A stretch of 47,022 nucleotides of DNA from Acidobacteriota bacterium. Lineage in GTDB: Bacteria; Acidobacteriota; Thermoanaerobaculia; Multivoradales; Multivoraceae. Positions 17,001 through 27,022 of the stretch are shown piece after piece. The stretch is taken from contig JAGWAG010000034.1 in the NCBI GenBank assembly GCA_021296535.1, positions 1 through 47,022 of the forward strand. The letters run 5' to 3'. Within the stretch, counting starts at the first letter, position 1. Each line of letters begins with the position of its first letter. Made by a program: the position numbers and the translations under genes. The notes beneath the pieces were generated by a model. It ran no database searches, was not told the origin of the DNA, and saw only the letters and a list, made by a program, of their open reading frames with translations.

Positions 17001-17020
17001 GCCGGCCGCCGGGCGCCGGC
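17001..17020. terminator. GC hairpin between convergent genes
   Basis: GCCGGC (17001-17006), eight-base loop, GCCGGC (17015-17020), immediately after the DUF2911-like gene and touching the stop of the minus-strand adaptor gene. The preceding bases (GATGCCGGCCGCCGGGCGCC) resemble the dispersed ATGCCGGC repeat. There is no T tract, so a terminator role is only inferred. Confidence 0.4.
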
Positions 17021-18219
17021 TACAGTTCGGCCGCCACCCTCGATCCGTCGCTCAGGCTGTCGCTCGGATAGACGACGACCTCCTGGCCTGGCTCCAGACC
17101 AGCCAGCACCTGGGCCTCCTGGGCATTCCGCTCCCCGATCTCGATCGACCTCAGCACTGCCCTGCCGCCGTCGACCGCGAACACTGCCCAGCCTTCGTCG
17201 CGCCGGAACAGCGCTCCCGTCGGCGCCTTCAACTCGTCCTCGCTCTGCCAGACGACGACCCGGGTCTCGACCCGGAACCCGTCGCCGAGGCCGGCCCAGA
17301 CCTCCGGCGGGTCGGTGATGTCCATCACCACGTTGACCCGCTGCTCCTCTACTCCGAGCGCCGAGATCTTCGTGAACCCGGAGGGCTCCACCCGCCGCAC
17401 CCGTCCGCCCAGCGGCCGGTCGCCTCCCCACCGATCGATGAGGACCTGCTGTCCCGGCCTGATCCGCACCGCGTCTTTCGAGAGATAGTCGGTGACCACC
17501 TCGATCTGCTGCGGATCGCCGATCTCGAGCAGGGCCTCGCCCGCCGGCACCACGGATTCGCTCTCGCGCAGGCGGCGCAGCACGACGCCGGAAACCGGAG
17601 ACGTGATCTCGATCGTCTCACCGTCGGCGGCGGCGCTCCGGCCGCTGAACCGCTGCAGCCGCACCCGGGCCGCCTGCAGTTCGCTGAGCGCGGTCCGAAC
17701 CGCGTACTCGGCCGCCTCCAGGGCCTCCTGGCGCGTGTCCAGGTCGAGCTGGGAAGTCTCCATCTGCTCCACCGACACGATCCCGTCGCGCGCCAGTCGG
17801 CGGTAGCGCTCGACCTCGGCCCTGGAGAACGTGACTTCCGCGGCCGCCTGCTCGTAGTGCGCCTCGGCTTGCCCCACGGCCGCGAGCGCCGTCTCCACCG
17901 CGGCCTGCGCCTCCGCCCGGCTGCGTGCGTCGAGCAGCACCGGCGCGGATGGCAGGAACACGGCCAGGACCGTCTCGCTCGCGACCACGGTGTCGCCGGG
18001 TTCGAGTTCGATCCGCAACACCCGGCCGCCAAGCGGCGCCGAGATGACGAAGCGGTCCCGAACCCTGGTCTCTCCCTCCTCGTCGATCGTCACGTCGATC
18101 GGCCCGCGGGTCACCTGGTCCACTTCCGCGGGCACCGGCTGGGGTCGCGTGCCAAGAAACACCACCACCGCGGCCACGATCGCCCCCGCGGTCCAGAATA
18201 TCCATCGCCGTAAGCCCAT
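17020..18219 (-). CDS. HlyD/MacA-type efflux periplasmic adaptor subunit
   Basis: 399 residues: a single N-terminal membrane anchor (about 8-24), a lipoyl half (FVISAPLGGRVLRIELEPGDTV, about 58-80), a long alpha-helical hairpin (about 95-190, many Ala/Glu/Arg heptads), the second lipoyl half (ITSPVSGVVLRRLRESESVV), beta-barrel and membrane-proximal domains (LKAPTGALFRRDEGWAVFAV). Adaptors of this type link an inner-membrane pump to an outer-membrane channel. It is the last of three minus-strand genes after an ABC ATPase and a MacB/FtsX-type permease, so it should be the adaptor of that transporter. A perfect 13-bp-arm palindrome separates it from the permease gene. No outer-membrane TolC-like gene is in the window. 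Confidence 0.93.
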   Translation of the reverse strand: MGLRRWIFWTAGAIVAAVVVFLGTRPQPVPAEVDQVTRGPIDVTIDEEGETRVRDRFVISAPLGGRVLRIELEPGDTVVASETVLAVFLPSAPVLLDARSRAEAQAAVETALAAVGQAEAHYEQAAAEVTFSRAEVERYRRLARDGIVSVEQMETSQLDLDTRQEALEAAEYAVRTALSELQAARVRLQRFSGRSAAADGETIEITSPVSGVVLRRLRESESVVPAGEALLEIGDPQQIEVVTDYLSKDAVRIRPGQQVLIDRWGGDRPLGGRVRRVEPSGFTKISALGVEEQRVNVVMDITDPPEVWAGLGDGFRVETRVVVWQSEDELKAPTGALFRRDEGWAVFAVDGGRAVLRSIEIGERNAQEAQVLAGLEPGQEVVVYPSDSLSDGSRVAAEL

Positions 18220-18236
18220 TGCTTCGTCGTCCTCCA

Positions 18237-18264
18237 GTTGTCAGAAGCCCAGGCTTCTGACAAC
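18237..18264. repeat. 28-bp near-perfect palindrome between permease and adaptor genes
   Basis: GTTGTCAGAAGCC (18237-18249), two-base centre, GGCTTCTGACAAC (18252-18264): 13-bp perfect arms. It lies in the 112-base gap upstream of the adaptor on the minus strand, so it could be an intra-operon attenuator that lowers adaptor expression, or an operator. No run of T follows on either strand. Confidence 0.65.
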
Positions 18265-18331
18265 TATCCTCGCCGGCAAGACCAGCGTGCGCGTTCGAGA
18301 GTCTCCTCGATACCACTCATCAGGGTTAGTC

Positions 18332-20701
18332 CTACTCGCGGGTCTTGAGCACCGCGACGAGGTCCAGGTCGTGGAGCTTACGCCGGACCGTCCAGGCCGA
18401 GATGGCCATCGACCCGAGAACGGCCGCCGCGGAAACCAGGAAGGTGCTCGGTTCGATCACCACGGGAAGCCGGAACAGCTCACTCTCGAAGACGCTCATC
18501 ACACCGGTGATCATGCCGTAGCCAAGGAACAGACCGAGTGGAATCGAGGCCAGGGTGAGGATCCCGAGTTCGCCCAGCAGAATCGAGGAGATTTCGCCGC
18601 GGGTGAAGCCGATCACCCGCAGGCTGGCGAGCTCGCGGCTGGTCTCGGACAGGGAGATGCGCGCCGTGTTGTAGATCACGCCGAAGGCGATGATCACGGC
18701 GAAGACCAGATTGACGCTCATCATCATGCCCATGTTGTCGAGCATGTAGGTCTGGATGTTCTCGAGCGCCGCGCGACGCAACGACACCCCCGCCACCGCC
18801 GGCATCGCTTTCAGCAGACCGTACAGCCCTTCCTCGGCCAGGCTGTCGATCTTGAGCATTGCTCCGTTCACCGTCTCGTCGCGCCGCACCAACCGCTGCA
18901 GGGACTGCTGTTCCATGTAGGCGGTCACGCCGAGAAGGTCGTCGACGGTGTCCGTCAGCACGACGTCGCGCACCGGCCGAGCCGCCTCCATGACCTCGAC
19001 GACGAGCATGTCTCCCGGCTCGACCTGCAACTTGTCGGCGAGCAACGTGGACAGGACCAGGCCGGGCCGATCGAGCTGAATCGCGCGATAGTCGATATCG
19101 ACCACCCGCCGCAGTCTGGCGCCGGGAGCCAGCGCCTGGATCGCCGTCTGCTCCTGCAGGTGGCCGTTGCGCAACCGCGCCGCGACCGCGCCCGTTGGTT
19201 CCACCTGCAGCACGCCCGGGAGGGCCGCGAGTTCGTGCACCGCGCTCCGCTCGACCGGCTCGAAGAAGCTCACCGACAGGTCCTGGCGCTGGATGATGTT
19301 GAACTGCACCTCGAGCAGTTCGTCCATCGAGTCCATCATCGCCCAGCCCACGACCATGATCGCGCCGGCGAAGGCGATGCCGACGATCGACAGGCCCGCG
19401 CGCATCGGGCGCCGCGACAGGTTGCGGAGCACCATCCGCGCCGGTTGCGACAGCCATCGCCTGGCGCCCAGGCGTTCGAACAGGGACACCCGGAAGGCCT
19501 CCGGGGGCGCGGGGCGCATCGCTTCGGCGGGCGGCAACGAAACGACGCTGCGCACGGCGCCCAGCGCGCCCACCGTCGCGGCGGCGAGGCTCACGCCGAC
19601 GGCGATCAAGATGCTCGAAGCCGACACCTTGTAGATCAGGAGCGGGAAGCGGAAGTACTCCATGTAGACGCCGAGCATCCCTTCGGCCAACAACAACCCG
19701 GCGCCGATCCCGAGCAGAGCGCCGAGGGCCACCACGAGGACAGCCCACTGCACGTAGTGGACGCCAAGCCGGATGTTCGAGTAACCGAGAGCCTTGAGCG
19801 CCGCGATCTGCTCGCGCTGCACCGCGACCGTTCGCCTCAGAACCACGTTGAGCAGGAAGGTGGCCACGGCGAGAAAGATCAAGGGCACGAGGAGTCCCAT
19901 GCTCTGAAGCTGGGACAACTCGTTCTGGAGGTACCAGTTCGAGGTCTGATCCGCGCGAGGAATCGCGCCCAGACCGCCGTACGAATCGAGAATCGCGTCG
20001 AGTTCGACGATCGCCGCGCGTTCGAGGCTGGCCGAGTCGTCGGCAAGCGCCAGGGCAACGTCGTTGAACCCGCCCTCCATCTCGAACGCGGTGGCGAGGT
20101 GCCGTCGCGACATCCACAGAAAGCCGAAGTGCTTCGGATCCGGAAACAGCTCTCCCGGGCCGATGCCGTAGACGAACTCCGGGCTGAGCGCTATGCCGAC
20201 GATCAGAAGCGGCTGCCGGCGGCCGTTGATGACCGCGAACAGGCGATCCCCCAGATCGAGGCCGTGAGCTTCGGCGAAGCGCTCGCCGACCAGGGCTTCC
20301 TCCGCCCGGTCCGGGTCCAGAAACCGTCCGCGGCGCAGAGCGACGTCGTTGAGCGCCGGCCGGCCGCGATCCGGCAGGGAGACCAGGCGTCCGTTCACCG
20401 GATCCGACACTCCGGGCACGTCCAGCGAGACGCTCACGACGACGCGGGTCTGGACCTTCTCCACTCCCGGGATCGCCGCGATCCGCTCTTCGACCCAGTT
20501 GGGGACGCGTTTGGCGCCGGCGAACACATCGGCGAAGGCGTAGCGGCTGTAGTAGGCGTCGCGAGTCGTCAGGAGCGAACCGAACACTCCCTGCGACATG
20601 ACGAGCAGCGTGATTCCCGACGAGACGACCAGCGCGATCGCCAGCACCTGGGACCGCACGTTCCACAGGTCGCGCAGCAGCTTGCGGTCGAGGGCTCTCA
20701 A
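18332..20701 (-). CDS. ABC transporter permease with two FtsX/MacB domains
   Basis: About 789 residues from a TTG at 20701 (start [18 protein letters not shown]); an upstream ATG at 20860 would overlap the ATPase gene by 70 bases and add Arg-rich sequence, so it is less likely. Layout: first helix ([16 protein letters not shown]), periplasmic MacB-type core, three-helix FtsX block ([35 protein letters not shown]), a central helix pair, a second periplasmic domain, and a C-terminal FtsX block ([40 protein letters not shown]). This twofold arrangement is typical of large permeases that work with LolD-like ATPases to extrude lipids, peptides or macrolides rather than import. Cotranscribed with the ATPase upstream. 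Confidence 0.9.
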   Translation of the reverse strand: MRALDRKLLRDLWNVRSQVLAIALVVSSGITLLVMSQGVFGSLLTTRDAYYSRYAFADVFAGAKRVPNWVEERIAAIPGVEKVQTRVVVSVSLDVPGVSDPVNGRLVSLPDRGRPALNDVALRRGRFLDPDRAEEALVGERFAEAHGLDLGDRLFAVINGRRQPLLIVGIALSPEFVYGIGPGELFPDPKHFGFLWMSRRHLATAFEMEGGFNDVALALADDSASLERAAIVELDAILDSYGGLGAIPRADQTSNWYLQNELSQLQSMGLLVPLIFLAVATFLLNVVLRRTVAVQREQIAALKALGYSNIRLGVHYVQWAVLVVALGALLGIGAGLLLAEGMLGVYMEYFRFPLLIYKVSASSILIAVGVSLAAATVGALGAVRSVVSLPPAEAMRPAPPEAFRVSLFERLGARRWLSQPARMVLRNLSRRPMRAGLSIVGIAFAGAIMVVGWAMMDSMDELLEVQFNIIQRQDLSVSFFEPVERSAVHELAALPGVLQVEPTGAVAARLRNGHLQEQTAIQALAPGARLRRVVDIDYRAIQLDRPGLVLSTLLADKLQVEPGDMLVVEVMEAARPVRDVVLTDTVDDLLGVTAYMEQQSLQRLVRRDETVNGAMLKIDSLAEEGLYGLLKAMPAVAGVSLRRAALENIQTYMLDNMGMMMSVNLVFAVIIAFGVIYNTARISLSETSRELASLRVIGFTRGEISSILLGELGILTLASIPLGLFLGYGMITGVMSVFESELFRLPVVIEPSTFLVSAAAVLGSMAISAWTVRRKLHDLDLVAVLKTRE

Positions 20702-20789
20702 CGTCCGGCTTCCGGATTCACCTGAGTTGGAACGGCCTGTTTCTCTTGCTTCAGCACGGCGCGGACGCCGTGTGTCGCCCCCTGGGCCT

Positions 20790-21539
<750 letters not shown>

Positions 21540-21659
21540 GGGGTTCGACCCTTCCAGGAGCTTGCGCCGCGGAACGCTGCGGAGCGAGTTCCGCGGGGCA
21601 AGGTCCTGGTGAGGTGGGTGCTGGGGCCAAACATGGAGTCTGCGACAGGTTTGGCGGCG

Positions 21660-23816
21660 CTACGGCAAATCGAAGTCGGGCGGCGCGGCCGACAACTCGA
21701 CGATCATCTCCGTGTACTCGCCCGGCTCCGTGTCGACCCGGATCATGCCGCCGTGTTCGCGCGCGATGTTGGCAGAGAGCGCCAGCCCCAGCCCCGTGCC
21801 CTGATCGGTTGGCTTGGTCGTGAAGAACGGATTGAAGATCTTGTCCACCACGTCGCGCGGAATCCCGTTGCCATTGTCCCGCACACGAACCTCGACCCCG
21901 TCGTCCATCTTCCGCGTCGTGACCGTCAGGGTCGGCTCGTAGGACTCGTCGGAATCGCGCCGTTTCTCGTCGGTGGCGTAGCAGGCATTGCTGACCAGGT
22001 TCAGGAACACGCGGCCGACGTCCTGCGAGACGACTTCCAGGGTCCCAAGATCGGGATCGAAGTCCTTCTCGATCGTCAGGTTGAAGTTCGGATCGGTGGC
22101 ACGTGCGCTGTGGTAAGCGAGCGCGACGTGCTCGTCGACCAGGCGGTTGATGTCGGCGACCTCGCGTCCGGCGGAGCCCCGACCCATCTTCAGCATGTCG
22201 GTGACGATGTGATTGGCGCGCTCGCCGTGGCTCTGGATCAGCTTCAGGTTGCCGCTCAGGTCTTCGAAGATCTCCCCGATCTCCTCCCGCTGGTCGTCGT
22301 CCAGGCTGCCGTCCTCGTTCTCCTTCATGATCTCTTCGACCTCCTCGAGGAGTTCGGAAGAGACTTCCGAGAAGTTCTTCACGAAGTTCAGGGGATTCTT
22401 GATTTCGTGGGCGACGCCGGCCGTCAACTCGCCCAGCGCCGCGAGCTTCTCCCGCATCACGATCTGGTCCTGCGCCTTCTGGAGGTCGGCCAGCACGACC
22501 TCCAGCTCGTCGTTCTTCTCCTTCAGTTCGTCGGCCAGTTTCTCGACCAGGTTCAGCCGTTGCACCTCCAGCGCGTGTCGGCGGAAGACCTCCAGCGCCG
22601 CAGCCATGTCCGCGACCTCGTCCTTGCCGCCGATGCCGATCTCCGCCTCCAGGTTGCCGCCAGCCATTTCCCGCATGCTGCCTGAGAGAGCCTCGAAGCG
22701 ACGCACCAGCAGCCGGCCGACGAACAGCCAGGCGATGAAGACGGCCCCGGCGATGCTGACGACGTTGAGCCCGATCAGAAGGGCGCGACCCGTGCGGATC
22801 GCCTGCGATGCGGCGAGTGTTGCTACACGCGTTCGAGATTGGGAGCCCGCGACGAGCTCCTCCACGTCCATACCGAGTTCGATCGCAAGGTCCTGGTTCT
22901 CCTGCAGCAGCGCCTGCTGCCGGTCAAGCACGTCGACCTCCTGCCGTCTCAGATCGAACGCAGTGCGGCTCTTCTCGAGCAACTCCTCGAACAGCGTCTT
23001 CAGGAGGCCGGAGGTCGCGGTCTCGTCGATCGCGTTGAGAGAGCGTCCAATGCTCGTCGCGGCCGACTCGTATCGCTCCTCGACCGGTTCAATCTCAGGT
23101 CGGTCAGTCAGCACCGCGAGGCTCTTCAAGAGCTGATCGATGATCGTGACGTCCTGCTGTAGCCCGACCAGCACGCGGTAGCGGTCGACCTCCGACTCCG
23201 AGAAGTGGACATCGTGGGGCTCCGGAGGCTCGTTGAACGAACGGAAGCCGGTCATCGCGTAGAACAGTTGATCGTCGAGAGCGGGCACAAGGAGAGCCGC
23301 GATCCGGCTTTGAAGCGAGTCCAGCTCCAGCCGCAGAGCCGCGCTTTCCGCTCCCAGTTCAAAACCCTCCGCAACCGACTGCTGAATCGCCGCGATGTTC
23401 CCGATCAGTTCCTCGCCCCGCGCCTGGATCTCCGCGAATCGCGCCTCGCCCTGCTGCGGGTCGTCGCCACCCGCCTCCTGGCTCATCAACTCGCCGAGTT
23501 CCTTCTCGAAGGCGCGCCGGGCCGGCGCGATGATCTCGACGGACGCCCGGTCCAGCTCGCCCTGTGTCGCGGCCGCCGTCAGCCTCGGTCCGGCCGCCAC
23601 CAGCGTTCCGCTGCCCCGGGCGACCCCGAACGCGGCCGCGAGTTCGGGCACCGTTCCCTCGTTGACCCGGCTCTGGGAGTCACCGACCTGGGCAAAGGCG
23701 AGCAACGCGACCAGACTGGCGGCGAGCGTCAGGGCCGCCGCACCGCCAATGCCAACGTAGAGCTGGGTCGCGATTCTGAAGCGGCCCTCGGCCAGTTTGC
23801 GGAACCAGTCGATCAC
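21660..23816 (-). CDS. Membrane sensor histidine kinase with HAMP domain
   Basis: 718 residues: membrane helix 1 (about 18-42), a large mostly helical periplasmic region (43-343), helix 2 (345-368), HAMP (about 369-425), coiled coil (425-455), phosphoacceptor H470 in GVAHEIKNPLNF, N box NLVSNACYAT (N610), G1 box RVRDNGNGIP, F/G2 boxes FFTTKPTDQGTGLGLAL. The H-box type and long dimerisation loop resemble kinases that often work with chemoreceptor-like or SBP sensors. Its ATG overlaps the stop of the periplasmic binding-protein gene (ATGA), so the two proteins are translationally coupled; I infer that the binding protein presents a ligand to the kinase's periplasmic domain. The receiver-phosphatase at 25435-26631 is the obvious partner. 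Confidence 0.93.
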   Translation of the reverse strand: MIDWFRKLAEGRFRIATQLYVGIGGAAALTLAASLVALLAFAQVGDSQSRVNEGTVPELAAAFGVARGSGTLVAAGPRLTAAATQGELDRASVEIIAPARRAFEKELGELMSQEAGGDDPQQGEARFAEIQARGEELIGNIAAIQQSVAEGFELGAESAALRLELDSLQSRIAALLVPALDDQLFYAMTGFRSFNEPPEPHDVHFSESEVDRYRVLVGLQQDVTIIDQLLKSLAVLTDRPEIEPVEERYESAATSIGRSLNAIDETATSGLLKTLFEELLEKSRTAFDLRRQEVDVLDRQQALLQENQDLAIELGMDVEELVAGSQSRTRVATLAASQAIRTGRALLIGLNVVSIAGAVFIAWLFVGRLLVRRFEALSGSMREMAGGNLEAEIGIGGKDEVADMAAALEVFRRHALEVQRLNLVEKLADELKEKNDELEVVLADLQKAQDQIVMREKLAALGELTAGVAHEIKNPLNFVKNFSEVSSELLEEVEEIMKENEDGSLDDDQREEIGEIFEDLSGNLKLIQSHGERANHIVTDMLKMGRGSAGREVADINRLVDEHVALAYHSARATDPNFNLTIEKDFDPDLGTLEVVSQDVGRVFLNLVSNACYATDEKRRDSDESYEPTLTVTTRKMDDGVEVRVRDNGNGIPRDVVDKIFNPFFTTKPTDQGTGLGLALSANIAREHGGMIRVDTEPGEYTEMIVELSAAPPDFDLP

Positions 23817-25003
23817 GGCTTCGCTGGAGCCTCAAGACGCGTCGCCGATCGATAGTTGCCCCGTTCGTCGATCACGGTGAGGAACACGGCGTCCGAGCCC
23901 TGATTGTCCTCGGCGCCAAACACAAGCCGGAAACCGTCCAGGTCGATCGAGCCGGCGCTGCGCAGGACCTCGATGAAGCGCTCGCGATCGACGCTCGAAC
24001 CGCACCGTTCGAGCGCTTCGCTCACCAGGCGGCCGGCAAGATAGCCTTCGAACGAAACGAAGCCGGGTTCGGCGCCCGGGGTATGAGCGCGGAGCGCGGA
24101 CCGGTAGGCGGCGGCCACTCTCGAGCTGCGCCCGGTCGGGAAGGGCACGACCTGAGTCACGTAGACGCCGGCGCCGCGCGGCCCGAGTTCCTCAGCCAGC
24201 GCGTTGCTGCCGACGAAGGACAGGGTCATGAACACCGGATCGAGACCGATGTGGCGAGTCCAGGCGATCAAGCTGGCGACCGGCTGGTAGGCGCCCACCA
24301 CGATCACCGCCTCCGGGTTCCCCGCCGCGATGTCGACGATAGCCGTCTTGACGGCGGTCGTGTTCCGCGGGTAGACCCCGATCCCGACGGGCTCCATCCC
24401 CCGCCTGTCGAAGGCGGCGCGCACCCCGGCCAGTCCGGCGCGGCCGAAGGAGTCGTCCTGGATGACGACCGCGATCCGCTCGACACCCAGGTCCCTGGTC
24501 AGGCGCTGGACCATCTCCTCTGTCTCCTGCGCGTAGGAGGCGCGCAGATTGACCACGTGCGGCTCGCCGCGGAGAAAACCCGCTCCGGTGAACGGAGCGA
24601 TGTAGGGCACACCCGCCTCTTCGGCTACTGGCACCGCGGAACGGGAGGTCGGCGTACCGACACCGCCGACGAGAGCGAACACGCCCTCGTCCTCGATCAG
24701 TCGGCGGGTGTTGCGGATGGCGTCCTCCGGCTCGTAGCCGTCGTCTACCGTGACGAGTTCCAGGCGCCGCCCATGCACGCCGCCGGCATCGTTGGCCTCC
24801 TTGAACGCGGCCTGGATGCCGAGCCGCATGCCCCTGCCCAGTTCGGCTGCCGGGCCGCTGAAGGCGGCGGACTGGCCGAACAGAACGCGCTCGGGCGATA
24901 CACCCGGAACCTCGTCCGCCTGTGCCCCGGCCGCGGCCGGAGCGAGTACAGCGATGACGGCGCAGGCCGACGCCGCCAAGGCTCCCTGTGCACGAACACG
25001 CAT
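23813..25003 (-). CDS. Periplasmic ligand-binding protein (branched-chain amino acid type, Peripla_BP_6)
   Basis: 396 residues with a Sec signal (ALAASACAVIAVLAPAAAGAQ, cleavage about 27). The bilobal type-I periplasmic-binding fold is shown by VLFGQSAAFSGPAAELGRGM at the start (ligand loop), VDDGYEPEDAIRNTRRLI, VGGVGTPTSRSAVPVAEEAGVPYI, and VIQDDSFGRAGLAGVRAAF. Such proteins bind amino acids, amides or aromatic acids. No LIV-type permease genes are present; instead the gene lies between an RsbW-like kinase and a histidine kinase gene, overlapping the latter by four bases. It therefore more likely works as a sensor input than in uptake. Ligand unknown. Confidence 0.9.
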   Translation of the reverse strand: MRVRAQGALAASACAVIAVLAPAAAGAQADEVPGVSPERVLFGQSAAFSGPAAELGRGMRLGIQAAFKEANDAGGVHGRRLELVTVDDGYEPEDAIRNTRRLIEDEGVFALVGGVGTPTSRSAVPVAEEAGVPYIAPFTGAGFLRGEPHVVNLRASYAQETEEMVQRLTRDLGVERIAVVIQDDSFGRAGLAGVRAAFDRRGMEPVGIGVYPRNTTAVKTAIVDIAAGNPEAVIVVGAYQPVASLIAWTRHIGLDPVFMTLSFVGSNALAEELGPRGAGVYVTQVVPFPTGRSSRVAAAYRSALRAHTPGAEPGFVSFEGYLAGRLVSEALERCGSSVDRERFIEVLRSAGSIDLDGFRLVFGAEDNQGSDAVFLTVIDERGNYRSATRLEAPAKP

Positions 25004-25018
25004 CGGACGCCGCCGGGT

Positions 25019-25438
25019 TCAGCTCCGGCGTTTGACCATCGTCAGGCGGTTGCGACCGCCCTCGCGCAGGTAGGACGCCTCGTCCATCAGAACCCGGACG
25101 AAGTGAACGCCCAGCCCACCGATTCTTCGGTCCTCGAGCGCCGCGTCGATATCCGGTTCGGGTGCGTCGTGCAACGGGTTGAACGGCTTGCCGCTATCGC
25201 GAACCTCGATCCGCGCCTCCGTGTCCGTCGAGACGACTTCGATCTCGATCTCGGCGGCCCCTTCTTCGCCACCGCCGTGCCGAACGACGTTCGTCGCCAC
25301 CTCCTCGAGCGCCAGGACGACAGCATAGGAAACGTCGGGAGTCCAGTCCTCCTCCCGGCCGAGCTTCTCCACTGCCTCCGAAACGGCCGAAAGCTCCTCG
25401 ACCCGGTTGGGGATGCGCAGCGTGAGGTTGGCGCTCAC
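25019..25438 (-). CDS. RsbW-like anti-sigma factor serine kinase (HATPase_c)
   Basis: 139 residues forming only a GHKL ATPase domain: N box LALEEVATNVVRHGG (E46, N50), G1 box EVRDSGKPFNP, and a glycine-rich IGGLGVHFVRVLMDE lid region with YLREGGRNRLTMVK at the end. This is the short RsbW/SpoIIAB class, which phosphorylates a STAS protein and otherwise binds a sigma factor or another target. It is coupled to the phosphatase gene upstream (ATGA overlap, 25435-25438) and follows a STAS protein gene in the same operon. No sigma factor gene is in the window, so the target is unknown. Confidence 0.92.
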   Translation of the reverse strand: MSANLTLRIPNRVEELSAVSEAVEKLGREEDWTPDVSYAVVLALEEVATNVVRHGGGEEGAAEIEIEVVSTDTEARIEVRDSGKPFNPLHDAPEPDIDAALEDRRIGGLGVHFVRVLMDEASYLREGGRNRLTMVKRRS

Positions 25439-26631
25439 TCGTCAGCAACACGCAGGATCATGCAGGTCAGGTCGTCGAACTGCGGCGCCTCCCCGGCAAA
25501 CTCGCGCACCGCCTTCAGGATCATCTCTGCAGCCTCCTGGGCGCTCCGGGTCTCGCCGTCCTCGAACAGGGCCTGGACGGCTTCCAGGCCGAACTCGTCG
25601 CTCCTGGGATTGACCGCCTCGGTCACACCGTCGGTGAAGAAGACGACCATGTCCCCCGGCCTGAGTTGAACGCTGGCCTGACCGTACTCGAACTGCGGAA
25701 CCGCGCCGAGGGCGATACCGCCGGTCAGCTCGAGTTCCTCGGAGCTGCCGTCGGCGTGAACGACGAGAGGCGGGTTGTGGCCGCCGTTGGAGAACGTGAG
25801 CACCTTGCTCGCGGGATCGTAGACGCCGTAGAAGACCGTCACGAACATCGCCGCGTCGTTCGTCTCGTTCAACAGGTCGTTCACTTCCGACAGCACGGCG
25901 CCCGGGTGGCCGATGCCGACCGCCGCGCCCTTGAGCAGAGTGCGGCTCGACATCATGAACAGTGCCGCCGGAACCCCCTTGTCCGAAACGTCGGCGACCG
26001 CGAGACCGAGGCTGCCCCCTTCGAGCCGGATCACGTCGAAGAAGTCGCCGCCAACGTTGCGGGCCGCCTCCATGCAGCCGTACACCTCGCAACCGTCGAC
26101 GTGGGGGAACTGATCCGGCAGGATCGACTGCTGGATCTTCGTCGCCACATCCAGCTCGTTCTGAAGCGCGACCAGCTTGTCCCGCGACGCCAGCGCGGCG
26201 CGCCACTCGTCCAGATGCCTGAGCGTGCGATCGATCGTGACCTGGAGATCCGCGAAGTCGATCGGCTTGGTCACGAAGTCGAACGCGCCGCGGTTCATCG
26301 CGGTGCGGATGTTCTCCATGTCGCCGTAGGCCGAGACGATGACCGAGCGGATATCCGCGTTCACCTCGGGGATCTGCTGCAATAGCGTCAGACCGTCCAT
26401 CTTCGGCATGTTGATGTCCGAGAGAACGATGTCTATGTCCCTGATCTCGGTGAGTTTCTCGAGCGCTTCGATGCCGTTGCCGGCGAACTCGAAGCCGTAC
26501 CTGCCCGAGCGGATGTGACGGCGCATGCGCTGCTTGACCAGACGCTCCAGGTCCGGCTCGTCGTCGACCACCAGAATCTTGTAGTCGGGATTGGCCGAAC
26601 GCGCGGCTCGGGCCCTCGTTCCGTCGGACAT
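25435..26631 (-). CDS. Receiver-PP2C (SpoIIE/RsbU) response regulator phosphatase
   Basis: 398 residues. Receiver domain at 17-135: acidic pocket D23/D24, phospho-acceptor D72 in VLSDINMPKMDG, switch Ser/Thr in VIVSAYGD, K122 in FVTKPIDF. A helical linker (135-165) follows. The PP2C SpoIIE domain (165-398) shows QQSILPDQFPHVDG, metal aspartates in RNVGGDFFDV (D195), VADVSDKGVPAALFM, SNGGHNPPL and VFFTDGVTEAVN, and QFDDLTCMIL. It would be switched by phosphorylation from a histidine kinase and then dephosphorylate the STAS protein encoded just upstream, releasing the partner-switch. Nineteen bases separate it from the STAS gene. Confidence 0.95.
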   Translation of the reverse strand: MSDGTRARAARSANPDYKILVVDDEPDLERLVKQRMRRHIRSGRYGFEFAGNGIEALEKLTEIRDIDIVLSDINMPKMDGLTLLQQIPEVNADIRSVIVSAYGDMENIRTAMNRGAFDFVTKPIDFADLQVTIDRTLRHLDEWRAALASRDKLVALQNELDVATKIQQSILPDQFPHVDGCEVYGCMEAARNVGGDFFDVIRLEGGSLGLAVADVSDKGVPAALFMMSSRTLLKGAAVGIGHPGAVLSEVNDLLNETNDAAMFVTVFYGVYDPASKVLTFSNGGHNPPLVVHADGSSEELELTGGIALGAVPQFEYGQASVQLRPGDMVVFFTDGVTEAVNPRSDEFGLEAVQALFEDGETRSAQEAAEMILKAVREFAGEAPQFDDLTCMILRVADE

Positions 26632-26650
26632 GCGACGACGCCCGGGCGAC

Positions 26651-26989
26651 CTACTTTCCGGCAGCGGCCAGGGCGTCGGCCTGGGTGTCGTGGATCCGGA
26701 TGATGCGGTTGAAGCCGCTGATCTCGAAGACCGACTGAACTGGGTCGGAGAGCGCGCAGAGGGAGATGCTCACGTTGCGCTGCCCGAGGGTCTTGGCGAC
26801 CAGAAGAACCACCCTCAAGCCGGCACTGCTGATGTAGGCCAGTTGGCCGAGATCCATCACGACGGCTCCGATGTCGTCACCGATGGCCGCCTGCAACTGG
26901 CGCTCGAAATCCTGAGAGTTCGAGCTGTCGACGCGACCCTCCACTTTCGCAACAAGAACCCCATCATGGTTCTCAGCCTGGACGTTCAT
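26651..26989 (-). CDS. STAS-domain anti-sigma factor antagonist
   Basis: 112 residues, a single STAS domain. The phosphorylation site is in LAYISSAGLRVVL (S54/S55), preceded by IGAVVMDLGQL, the usual strand before the phospho-serine helix. It would be phosphorylated by the RsbW-like kinase and dephosphorylated by the SpoIIE-type phosphatase. First gene of the partner-switching set, 33 bases after the transglutaminase gene on the same strand, so it may be cotranscribed with the ATP-grasp trio. Confidence 0.93.
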   Translation of the reverse strand: MNVQAENHDGVLVAKVEGRVDSSNSQDFERQLQAAIGDDIGAVVMDLGQLAYISSAGLRVVLLVAKTLGQRNVSISLCALSDPVQSVFEISGFNRIIRIHDTQADALAAAGK

Positions 26990-27022
26990 CCTCTCTGCCT
27001 CCTCTTCCTTCCGCTCACGGTT

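Noticed and set aside
23813-25003. Part of a branched-chain amino acid importer
   Set aside because: No LivH/M/G/F genes are present; the adjacent ABC genes are of efflux type and the gene overlaps a kinase gene.
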